Of a DNA stretch of 64,000 nt, positions 41,884 through 50,017 are shown piece by piece. This stretch comes from AP-15 sp963833745. Lineage in GTDB: Bacteria; Pseudomonadota; Alphaproteobacteria; ATCC43930; CGMCC-115725. Both the position numbers and the translations under genes were made by a program. A model generated the notes under the pieces. The model was not told the origin of the DNA. It was given only the letters and a program-made list of their open reading frames with translations, and did not search any database. Every line of letters begins with the position of its first letter. Position 1 is the stretch's first letter. The stretch is from contig CAWHZD010000004.1 of the NCBI GenBank assembly GCA_963833745.1, positions 558,001 through 622,000 of the forward strand, read 5' to 3'.

Positions 41884-42396
41884 ATGATTCGCTCGAATTA
41901 TCTCGCTTTGGCAGCGGTCGCCGCGTTGCTGGCGCTGCCTGCGGCAGCACCGGCGCAACCCGCCCAGCCGTCGGCGCCCGCGACGCCGCCGCCCGCGACC
42001 GCCGCTGCCTCGCCGACGTCATCGCACGCCGTTCCCGGCAACAGCGCCGAGCAGCGCGTCGAGGAGCACATCAAAGAACTTCACTCGCAATTGCGGATTA
42101 CCTCGGCCGAGCAGGCGCAATGGGAGCAATTCGCCAACGTCATGCGCGACAACGCCCGCGACATGGACCAAGCGTTTGCCCAGCGGATGCAGCAATATCC
42201 GACGATGAACGCGTTGCAGAACATGCAGTCCTACGAGCAGATCTCCGAGGCGCACGCCCAGCATCTTCAGAAGCTCGTGCCGGCTTTCGAAACTCTGTAC
42301 AACGCGATGCCCGAGGCGCAGAAACAACTCGCCGATCAGGTCTTCCGCGCAAACGCGCAAAAGAAGGTGCAGACCGGAAGCAATACAGTTCGATAA
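41884..42396 (+). CDS. Periplasmic LTXXQ/Spy-like protein
   Basis: 170 residues from ATG 41884. Signal peptide ends near AAPAQ, followed by a Pro/Ala linker and a helical domain: QRVEEHIKELHSQLRITSAEQAQWEQF, RDMDQAFAQRMQQYPTMNAL, HLQKLVPAFETLYNAMPEAQ. The LRIT-E-Q pattern is that of the LTXXQ-motif family related to Spy and CpxP, periplasmic chaperone-like stress proteins. The copper ATPase gene downstream on the other strand may hint at metal stress but shares no operon. Confidence 0.75.
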   Translation: MIRSNYLALAAVAALLALPAAAPAQPAQPSAPATPPPATAAASPTSSHAVPGNSAEQRVEEHIKELHSQLRITSAEQAQWEQFANVMRDNARDMDQAFAQRMQQYPTMNALQNMQSYEQISEAHAQHLQKLVPAFETLYNAMPEAQKQLADQVFRANAQKKVQTGSNTVR

Positions 42397-42714
42397 CTAT
42401 CTTACGATACTTGGAGCCCTGCTGGCGCGGGGGTTCGAGTGTTGAAACGGCGCGGCCACAAACGCGAACGGTCACGGCTTCAGTCGCGGTGCCGAAAGCA
42501 ACAGGCGATTTAGCCTGCGGTGTGCGTGATGATTCGCCTCGCAGGTGCGCAAAACGAGCAAGCGTCTTGACTGATTACGCCGGCGGCGAACGCCGGGAAA
42601 AGACCGATGCTTCGCAAACGTCGGTTCGTTGTCTCTGCGCCTGGCTCCCGCGCTCCGCTGGCGTCAGCCAATGGTACGACCCGGTAGTCGGATCGAGCCC
42701 GGCCGGGGCTTAAA
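42397..42714. other. Convergent intergenic region, nothing recognised
   Basis: About 318 bases between two convergent genes. I examined it for RNA genes and small frames. The stretch near 42640-42710 is GC-rich and structured but does not fold into a recognisable tRNA. No feature can be supported. Confidence 0.5.
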
Positions 42715-45033
42715 TCATAGACGCACGGACCGTAGGCGCAGGGCGTTGCCGATGACCAGGACCGAGCTCATGCTCATTGCGGCGCTGGCGATCATCGGGT
42801 TGAGCAAGAGGCCGAACGCCGGATAGAGCGCGCCGGCGGCGATCGGGATCGCCAGCGCGTTGAAGACGAAGGCGAAGAACAGATTCTGCCGGATGTTGCG
42901 CATGACCGCGCGCGACAGCCGGCGGGCGCGGACGATCCCGTTCAGATCGCCTTTGACCAGGGTCAGCCCGGCGCTGTCGATGGCGATGGCGGCGCCGTTC
43001 CCCATCGCGATACCGACCTCCGCCTGGGCCAATGCCGGCGCGTCGTTGATGCCGTCGCCGGCCATCGCGACGCGGTGGCCTTGTTGCTGCATATTGCCGA
43101 CGATGCGTGCTTTCTGATCGGGCAGGACCTCGGCGACGATTTCGTCGATGCCGAGCCGCCGCCCGACCGCGTCCGCTGTGGTGCGGCTGTCGCCGGTCAG
43201 CATGACCACCCGCAAACGCTCCGCCCGCAATGCCGCCAGTGCATCGGCGGCACTCGGTTTGACCGGGTCGGCGACCCTGATGAGCCCGGCCGCGCGGTCG
43301 TCGACGGCCACCAGCATGACCGTCTCGCCGGCCTCGCGCAGGTCTTCGGCGCGCTGGGCCAAATCCGCGGCGTCGATGCCGAGTTCAGCCAGCAGGGAGA
43401 GGTTGCCGACGGCGACGCGCCGCCCCGCGACCACGCCGACAATCCCTTTCCCGGTGAGCGAGCCGAACTCGGCCGGAGGTGCCAAAATCAGCTGACGGTC
43501 CGCGGCTCCGCTGATGATCGCGGCGGCGAGGGGGTGCTCGCTGCCCTGTTCGAGGCCGGCGGCCAGGCGCAGCAACTCGGTCTCGCCGCCGGCGCGCACC
43601 GCAACCACGCCGAGAAGGCGCGGTTTGCCCTCGGTCAGGGTCCCGGTCTTGTCGACGACGACAGTGTCCACCTTTTCCATCAATTCGAGCGCCTGCGCAT
43701 TCTTGGCCAGCACGCCGGCGCGGGCGCCGCGGCCGGTGCCGACCATGATCGACATCGGCGTCGCCAGGCCGAGCGCACAAGGACAAGCGATGATCAGCAC
43801 CGCAACCGCGTTGACCAATCCGAAGCCCATTGCCGGCGCCGGCCCGAACCGCGACCACACGACGAAAGTGACCGCGGCGGCGGCGATCACCCCCGGAACG
43901 AACCAGCCGGAGACGGTGTCGGCCAAGGCCTGAATCGGCGCGCGCGAGCGCTGCGCCTCGGCGACCATGTGGACGATTTGCGCGAGCAAGGTGTCGCTGC
44001 CGACGCGATCGGCGCGCATGACGAACGACCCGGTGCCGTTGACCGTGCCGCCGGTGACCGTGTCGCCCGGCACCTTTTTGGCCGGCAGCGGCTCGCCGGT
44101 GATCATCGCTTCGTCGACGTTGCTCGCGCCGTCGGTCACGAGACCGTCGACCGGGATTTTTTCGCCGGGCCGCACCCGCAGCCGGTCGCCGGGGACGACC
44201 CGTTCGAGCCGGACGTCGACCTCCGCGCCGTCGTCGCCGACGATGCGCGCGGTTTTGGGCGCGAGGTCGAGCAGGGCGCGGATCGCGCCGCCGGTCTGGG
44301 CGCGGGCGCGTAATTCCAGAACCTGTCCCAGCAGCACCAGGGTGACGATGACCGCCGCCGGCTCGAAATAGACCGGCACCGTGCCGTCCGGCATTCGAAA
44401 CGACGCCGGAAACAATCCCGGCAGCAGCGACGCGATCACGCTGTAGCCGTAGGCGACGCCGGCGCCGAGCATGATCAAAGTGAACATGTTGAGCCGGCGG
44501 TGAACCAGCGACGCCCAGCCGCGCTCGAAAAACGGCCAGCCGCACCACAACACCGCTGGCGTCGCGAGCCCGAGCTGCACCCACACCGCGGGGCGGGGCG
44601 GAAGCAGCGCTGCCACATGCTCGCTCATCGCGATCGCGACCAACGGCAACGACAGCGCCACGCCGACCCGGAAGCGCCGCGTCATGTCGCGCAATTCCGG
44701 GTTGGCCGCCTCGCCGGCCGCCGGCGTCAACGGTTCGAGCGCCATGCCGCAGATCGGGCAGCTGCCCGGTTCCGCGCGCACGATTTGCGGGTGCATCGGA
44801 CAAGTCCACCGGGCCGCGCCGCTCGTCGGCTGCAGCGGCGCGGCAGGCGCCGGCGTCAGATAGCGTGCCGGGTCAGCCTCGAACCGCTCGCGGCAACGGC
44901 TGCCACAGAAGTAATGGGTGTGGCCGGCATATTCGGCGCGATGCGTCGCCACTGCCGGATCGACCGGCATCCCGCACACCGGGTCGCGCGCTTTGGTAGG
45001 GGGCACCGCCAAGGTCACTTCTTCATGCGCCAT
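42715..45033 (-). CDS. copA: Copper-type P1B ATPase with YHS and CPMHP metal-binding N-terminus
   Basis: 772 residues. The usual HMA domain is replaced by a YHS-like Cys segment (VCGMPVDPAVATHRAEY, YFCGSRCRERFEADP) and a CPMHPQIVRAEPGSCPICGMALEP heavy-metal domain. Then come the membrane helices with the CPC metal site (IIACPCALGLATPMS), the phosphorylation loop VVVDKTGTLTEG, SEHPLAAAI and AGDGINDAPALAQAEVGIAMG. It exports Cu(I), possibly other soft metals, from the cytoplasm. The gene is divergent from the alpha/beta hydrolase; no regulator is adjacent. Confidence 0.93.
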   Translation of the reverse strand: MAHEEVTLAVPPTKARDPVCGMPVDPAVATHRAEYAGHTHYFCGSRCRERFEADPARYLTPAPAAPLQPTSGAARWTCPMHPQIVRAEPGSCPICGMALEPLTPAAGEAANPELRDMTRRFRVGVALSLPLVAIAMSEHVAALLPPRPAVWVQLGLATPAVLWCGWPFFERGWASLVHRRLNMFTLIMLGAGVAYGYSVIASLLPGLFPASFRMPDGTVPVYFEPAAVIVTLVLLGQVLELRARAQTGGAIRALLDLAPKTARIVGDDGAEVDVRLERVVPGDRLRVRPGEKIPVDGLVTDGASNVDEAMITGEPLPAKKVPGDTVTGGTVNGTGSFVMRADRVGSDTLLAQIVHMVAEAQRSRAPIQALADTVSGWFVPGVIAAAAVTFVVWSRFGPAPAMGFGLVNAVAVLIIACPCALGLATPMSIMVGTGRGARAGVLAKNAQALELMEKVDTVVVDKTGTLTEGKPRLLGVVAVRAGGETELLRLAAGLEQGSEHPLAAAIISGAADRQLILAPPAEFGSLTGKGIVGVVAGRRVAVGNLSLLAELGIDAADLAQRAEDLREAGETVMLVAVDDRAAGLIRVADPVKPSAADALAALRAERLRVVMLTGDSRTTADAVGRRLGIDEIVAEVLPDQKARIVGNMQQQGHRVAMAGDGINDAPALAQAEVGIAMGNGAAIAIDSAGLTLVKGDLNGIVRARRLSRAVMRNIRQNLFFAFVFNALAIPIAAGALYPAFGLLLNPMIASAAMSMSSVLVIGNALRLRSVRL

Positions 45034-45179
45034 TGCGAGCCTTTACCGCGAACCCTGGTGCCTGCCGCCTTTTCGGCGGCGGTGCGAGCGAGTAGGCTGC
45101 GGCGCCGGCTGCGGAGATCGGGACGCTGTCCTGCCGATCACCGAGATGCCGCAGCACGCAACTCCGGGAGGGAGTGATC

Positions 45180-46031
45180 ATGCCAACCTATGAAATCACG
45201 ACCGAAGATGTCGAATATCTCCGCCACGGCGACAAGAAGCTGATCGCGCGGCTCTACAAGCCGAAAGGCGACGGGCCGTTCCCGGCAGTCGTCGACCTGC
45301 ATGGCGGCGCCTGGACCAGCGGCGACCTGACCGGGACCCAGGGCCTGGACGAAACGCTCGCGAAAAACGGATTTGTCGTCGCCTCGCTCGAATTCCGCCA
45401 CAACGCCGACGGCTATCCGACCTCGCTGATCGACATCAACCACGCGATCCGCTGGATCAAGGCGCATGCTCGCGAGCTCAAGGTCGATCCCAACCGGGTC
45501 GGCAGCGGTGGTGCTTCGAGCGGCGGGCATCTCGCGATGTTGGCGGCAATGCGTCCCAATGACCAGCGCTATGCCTCAGCGCCGCTGCCGGCCGGTTCGC
45601 CGGCGGTCGATGCGACAGTGCGCGCGGTCGCGATGTCGTGGCCGGTCATCAACCCGCTGTCGCGCTATCGCAATGCACAGAAGGCAGCGAAGACCCCGAA
45701 CCCGCCGGCCTTCTCGATCGGCATGAAGGAAAAGCACGATCTTTATTGGAAGACCGAAGCCGCGATGGCCGAGGGCAACCCGATGCTGATGCTCGAACGC
45801 GGCGAAAAGGTAACGATGCCGGCAGCGCTGTGGGTTCAGGGCAGACCCGACATCGTCCACGACTACCATGACGACGACTCGAATTTCCCCGGCAACGAGC
45901 CCGAGCGGTTCATCTCGAACTACCGCAAAGCTGGTGGCGACATCGAGATCGTCTACATCGACAACGAAAAGCGGCAGACGAACGCGTCGTACGACCCGAT
46001 TACCGCCTTTTTCAAAAAGCACCTCGGGTAA
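45180..46031 (+). CDS. Alpha/beta hydrolase
   Basis: 283 residues from ATG 45180 with GGGAGGGAG upstream. The oxyanion-hole motif is VDLHGGAWTSGDL near residue 40 and the nucleophile elbow VGSGGASSGGHLAML near residue 110 (Ser in GASSGG). This resembles the carboxylesterase/BD-FAE group. The C-terminal acid/base region (VQGRPDIVHDYHDDDSNFPG) includes a plausible Asp and His. An ester or small amide substrate is expected; I cannot name it. It stands alone, followed by a palindromic repeat and the convergent DUF29 gene. Confidence 0.85.
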   Translation: MPTYEITTEDVEYLRHGDKKLIARLYKPKGDGPFPAVVDLHGGAWTSGDLTGTQGLDETLAKNGFVVASLEFRHNADGYPTSLIDINHAIRWIKAHARELKVDPNRVGSGGASSGGHLAMLAAMRPNDQRYASAPLPAGSPAVDATVRAVAMSWPVINPLSRYRNAQKAAKTPNPPAFSIGMKEKHDLYWKTEAAMAEGNPMLMLERGEKVTMPAALWVQGRPDIVHDYHDDDSNFPGNEPERFISNYRKAGGDIEIVYIDNEKRQTNASYDPITAFFKKHLG

Positions 46032-46054
46032 GCGGCGTCCCGTCCTCCGCTCGT

Positions 46055-46100
46055 GGCACTACCCCCTCTCCCCATTCGCGGGGAGAGGGCCGGAGTGAGC
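46055..46100. repeat. Palindromic intergenic repeat at the end of the DUF29 gene
   Basis: A stem-loop of the type CCCTCTCCCC / GGGGAGAGGG around ATTCGC, followed by CCGGAGTGAG. It forms the last codons and stop region of the DUF29 gene on the minus strand. It belongs to the same general class as the palindromes near 7.2 and 7.6 kb, but a different subtype. Confidence 0.6.
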
Positions 46101-46577
46101 GGCGTCACCGGGAAACCAGTCGCCGAGCACCTGCTCCTCGGTGTACTTGCTGGCCGTAATTTTGCCGATCGCGTCCGGGGTCGCTTCCCCATGACGGCGG
46201 AGTGTCTGGGTTGCGTAGCGTATAGCTCGCGTCGTTTCCACCGCGACCATACCGGCTGTCTCGCTCTTGAGGCTCGGACTATCCTCCAGCAGAAGTTCGA
46301 TCTCCGACCGCTCGCGCCCGATAGTCTCCATCCATCCGCGCCGAGGATCTGTCGCCGGCGAGCATTCGAGCTTGATCAGGTGCTCGATAATGACAGCGAT
46401 GCGGCTGCGCAGTTCACGGCGGTGCGATCGGCCCAAGCTGTCGATCTCCTCGGCGAGGTTCTCCCAGTCGAGTGGAAGGTTGGTGCTGAGCCCGGTTGCT
46501 TGGCGCAGCGCCGCCGCCTGCTGCTCGGTCCAGCGGACAAAGTCCTCTTCGTAAAGCTTTGCCGGGTTGACGGGCAT
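46059..46577 (-). CDS. DUF29 domain protein
   Basis: 172 residues. The N-terminal KLYEEDFVRWTEQQAAALRQA and LDWENLAEEIDSLGRSHRRELRSRIAVIIEHLIKLE are the diagnostic DUF29 segments. DUF29 proteins are small, often present in several copies, and of unknown function. AAGGAGG lies six bases upstream of ATG 46577. The last 12 or so residues (AHSGPLPANGERG) are encoded by the palindromic repeat at 46055-46100, so the natural C-terminus was probably overwritten by a repeat insertion. Confidence 0.85.
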   Translation of the reverse strand: MPVNPAKLYEEDFVRWTEQQAAALRQATGLSTNLPLDWENLAEEIDSLGRSHRRELRSRIAVIIEHLIKLECSPATDPRRGWMETIGRERSEIELLLEDSPSLKSETAGMVAVETTRAIRYATQTLRRHGEATPDAIGKITASKYTEEQVLGDWFPGDAAHSGPLPANGERG

Positions 46578-46623
46578 GGTCGATCCTCCTTGCCACCAAG
46601 CATGAAGGCTGCGGCGGGCCAGA

Positions 46624-47642
46624 TCAATTGCCGGTCGTCAGCACGACGCGGAACCGGGCGCGGCCGCTGATCATGCGCTCGTAGCCTTCGGCGGCGCGCT
46701 CGAGGGGGAGGATCTCGTTCATCGAGCGCACCCCAGTCAATGCGCTGAACGCCAAGGTCTCCTGCGAGTCGATCGACGTGCCGGAATACCAGCCTTTGAT
46801 CGACCGCCGCCCGCGGAGCAGCTGCAAGGCGTCGACCGCGAGCCGGTCGACGGCCCCGATCACCAGTAACGTGCCGTTGGTCGCGAGCCCTCCTTGGACC
46901 GAATTCATTGCCTCGGCGCTCGTCACCTTCGCCAGGATGGCCTTGGCGCCGCGAAGCTTCTGCAGGGCCGCTGCCGGGTCCTCGGCCGCGTTGTCGATGT
47001 AGTGGTGGGCGCCGAGCTGGCGCGCCAGCGGCACCTTGTCCTGGCCGCGGGCGATCGCGACGGTCTTGAAGCCGAGCTTTGCCGCGAACTGGACGCCGAG
47101 ATGGCCGAGCCCGCCGAGGCCCAGCACCGCCACGGTATCGCCCGGCCGCGCGCCGCTGTTGCGCAGGGCGTTGAAGGTCGTGATGCCGGCGCACATCAAA
47201 GGTGCGGCCTCGACCGAAGACAACCCGTCGGGAACCCGCGCCAGCGCTTCGGCCGGGGCGACCATGTAATCCGCATAGCCGCCGTCGGAGGTGATCCCGG
47301 TCACCAGGTTCTCGGTCTCGCAGGCGAAAGCGTCGCCGCGGCGGCAGGCGTCGCAATAGCCGCAATTCCCGCCATGCCAGCCGACCCCGACGCGCTGTCC
47401 CGGCGCCCACTCCAGAACATTGGCGCCGACCGCGTCGACATGCCCGATCACCTCATGACCGGGACCCGCGGATATTCAATGCCGGGCGCGAGCCCTTCCT
47501 TTGTGTAGCTGTCGCTGTGGCAGACCCCGCACGCCTCGACCTTGATCCGGACGGCTCCGGCGCCGGGCTCCGGGATGTCGCGCTCGACCAGCTCCAAGGG
47601 CCCGCCTGCCTGTGACACCTGCACCGCGCGCATCTTCGCCAT
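46624..47642 (-). pseudogene. Zinc-dependent alcohol dehydrogenase (MDR), single-base frameshift
   Basis: The N-terminal piece (ATG 47642, MRAVQVSQAGGPLELVERDI, CGVCHSD with a catalytic zinc Cys) stops after EYPRVPVMR. The rest continues in another frame from VIGHVDAVGANVLEW. Adding one G near 47458 turns CCCGGTCAT into CCCGGGTCAT and restores PGHE, the catalytic-zinc His motif. The structural zinc cysteines (CGYCDACRRGDAFAC) and the NAD(P) loop LGLGGLGHLGVQFA are intact. Full length would be about 339 residues, similar to alcohol/propanol dehydrogenases. Recent inactivation or sequence error. Confidence 0.85.
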
Positions 47643-47747
47643 TTTTCGCCTCCGCTATCTTCGCCCCGTCGCCCCGGCATTCGCCCCCGGCGCGATCGTT
47701 TTTGGACGCGCCGGAGGTTCCTCGCCCGCTCGGTCGTCTCGATCATA

Positions 47748-49179
47748 TCATGCGGCGCGGCGCTGCGGCTGGACGTGCCCGCTGACGGCGGCCCCGTCAG
47801 CGGGCGTCAGGCGCAAAAAGCCGGCCGCGGCGATCAGCGGGATCAGCCCGACCAGAAAAAAGGCGAGGCGAAAGTCGCCAACGGTGACTTTCGTCGGGCC
47901 GGCGATGACGGCGAGCAGCGCCGCGCCGATCGCCACGCCAAAGCCGCGCGCCACCTGCTGTGCGACACCGGCGACGCTGGTGCCCTTGCTTAGCAGCGGC
48001 CCGGGTATGTCGGCATAGCTGACGGCGTTGAGCGCCAAATATTGAACGCTGCGCACGCAGCCCGACAGCAGCACCAGCACCACGATCAGCCACGCCGGCG
48101 TGTCCGCCTGCAGCAACCCGCAGCCCGCGGTAACCGCGGCGGCAAGACACGAGGTCACGACAAGCAGCCGGCGGAAACCGAAAACGCGCAGCAGCGATCC
48201 GGCGAGGGTGCGCACCAACATCGCCCCGATGCTCGACGAGAACGACAAGAGGCCCGATTGAATTGGGCTCAGTCCGAACCCCACCTGAAACAGCAATGGC
48301 AGCAAGAACGGCACGGCGTCGAGCCCGATGCGGCAAAATCCGCCGGTCACGGCGCCGATGCGAAAGGTACGGATGCGGAACAGGCCAAGATCGAGGACCG
48401 GATCCTCGCGCCGTCGCGCATGCCAGCCGTAAAGCGCCAGGATCGCCAGCGCCGCCGGGAAGAAAGCCATTCCCAGCGCACCCGGAATGATCGGGCGGCC
48501 GAGGTTCTCGATGGCCAGCTGCAGCAAAGCCAGACCAAGCCCGGAAAGGAAGAAGCCGCGCAGGTCGAAGCGAGTCGGCGCCGGTGCCCGAAAATTCTCA
48601 AACAGGCGCAGCGCCAAGACCAAGCCGAGCACCCCGATCGGCAGGTTCAGGAAAAATATCGCGCGCCACGAAATCCAGCTGGTCATGAAGCCGCCGATGA
48701 TGGGGCCGACAGTGGGACCGATCATCGCCGGGAGCGTCATCCAGTTCATCGCCGAGACAAGCTCGGCGCGGGGAAAGCTGCGCAGCAAGATCAGCCTGCC
48801 AACCGGCGTCATCATCGCCCCGCCGAACCCCTGGATCACGCGCGTCGCCAACAGCACCGGCAGGTTCGGCGCCAGTCCGCACAGCGCCGATCCGGTCGTG
48901 AAAATGGCGATCGCCGAACAAAACACCACGCGCGCCCCGAGCCGGTCGGCGATCCAGCCGCTTACCGGGATAAATACGGCGAGGCTCAACAAGTACGTCG
49001 TGATCACCAGACTGAGACGCAGCGGATTCTGGCCAAGGCTCTTGGCCATCGCCGGGATCGACACGGCGATCATCGTCGAGTTCGAGGCCTTCCATGAAAA
49101 AGGCGCAGCCGACGATCAACGCGATGACAATGGCCCGCCGCGACTGTTGACCGGCGGCCTGAAGACCGCTCTCGCTCAC
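47748..49179 (-). pseudogene. DHA2-type MFS transporter, single-base frameshift
   Basis: From GTG 49179 (AGGAGAGG upstream) the protein begins VSESGLQAAGQQSRRAIVIALIVGCAFFMEGL, then shifts frame; the remainder from STMIAVSIPAMAKSLG to the stop at 47748 is intact. An extra A near 49084 (GAAC for GAC) explains the shift: removing it gives MEGLDSTMIAVSIPAMA, the DHA2 motif. About 13-14 helices are visible, with GWIADRLGARVVF and RVIQGFGGAMMTPVGRLILL. An in-frame internal ATG at 49073 could give a truncated protein lacking helix 1. Likely an exporter; substrate unknown. Confidence 0.85.
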
Positions 49180-49345
49180 CGGCCTCTCCTTCGCGGTTGC
49201 ACCACCGATTGGTCGCCCAAGACGCCGGCGCGCGGGTTCGCCGCAGGTTGACCGACGCAGCGCGCCATCCGCGGTCCTGTCCCTTGTCGTTGACACAAAC
49301 CAATGGCGGGACCATAGCCGATCGTCGAGCTGCGGTGGGGCGCCA

Positions 49346-49894
49346 ATGGTGGATGATCGCGAAATCGGCCCGGAGCTTCTCGAACGCTGGGCGCTCGCGT
49401 ATCTCAGCCGGTTCGCCAGCTCGGCGGAGAATTTGCGGCGGGTGTTGCTGCGTCGTGTCCGGCGCCGGTCGCCCGCTGGTTCAGAAGCAGTGCGGCAGGC
49501 GGAACCTCTGATCGATCTGCTGGTCGAGCGGTATTGCCGCTCCGGCTTGCTCGACGACGCCGCCTATGCCGCGCAACGGGTGCAGTCGCTCAATCGTCGC
49601 GGCGAGTTTGTGCTGAAGATCCGCGCCCGGCTGGCAGCCAAGGGCGTCGAAAATTCGGTCGCGGCCGAGGCGCTGGCCGCCCTTGGCGACGATGCCGGCG
49701 ATCCCGACCTCGTCGCCGCCTGCGCCTTTGCCCGCCGCCGCCGGCTCGGACCTTATCGCCGCGGTATTGCCGACCACACCCGCGAACTCTCTTGCTTCGC
49801 GCGCGCCGGGTTCGGCCGCCGGATCGCCGAAACGGTACTGGCTTGCAGCGATATCGACGCCGTCGAGGCACTCGCTCGAAACGGGCTCGGCTGA
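49346..49894 (+). CDS. recX: RecX-family regulatory protein
   Basis: 182 residues. It has RecX repeats of three-helix type: ERWALAYLSRFASSAENLRRVLLRRVRRR, then LIDLLVERYCRSGLLDDAAYAAQRVQSLNRRG and KIRARLAAKGVENSVAAEAL. RecX binds and inhibits RecA filaments. No recA is visible in the window; in this class recX often stands apart from recA. Start ATG 49346; the C-terminal third is diverged, which is common for the family. Confidence 0.85.
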   Translation: MVDDREIGPELLERWALAYLSRFASSAENLRRVLLRRVRRRSPAGSEAVRQAEPLIDLLVERYCRSGLLDDAAYAAQRVQSLNRRGEFVLKIRARLAAKGVENSVAAEALAALGDDAGDPDLVAACAFARRRRLGPYRRGIADHTRELSCFARAGFGRRIAETVLACSDIDAVEALARNGLG

Positions 49895-50017
49895 GCAGCC
49901 TGGCCGCGATCGTACTGCGCTGCCGGTCGCATGCCTGGTGCCGGCGATCGCCGGAGTACATTACCGGCGCTTCTTTTGACCGCCGGTTTTATCATCGCCA
50001 AACAGCGGTAGCGAAGG

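Noticed and set aside
42640..42714. GC-rich structured stretch looking superficially like a tRNA end
   Set aside because: No complete cloverleaf; the TPsiC-like motif and acceptor pairing are missing.
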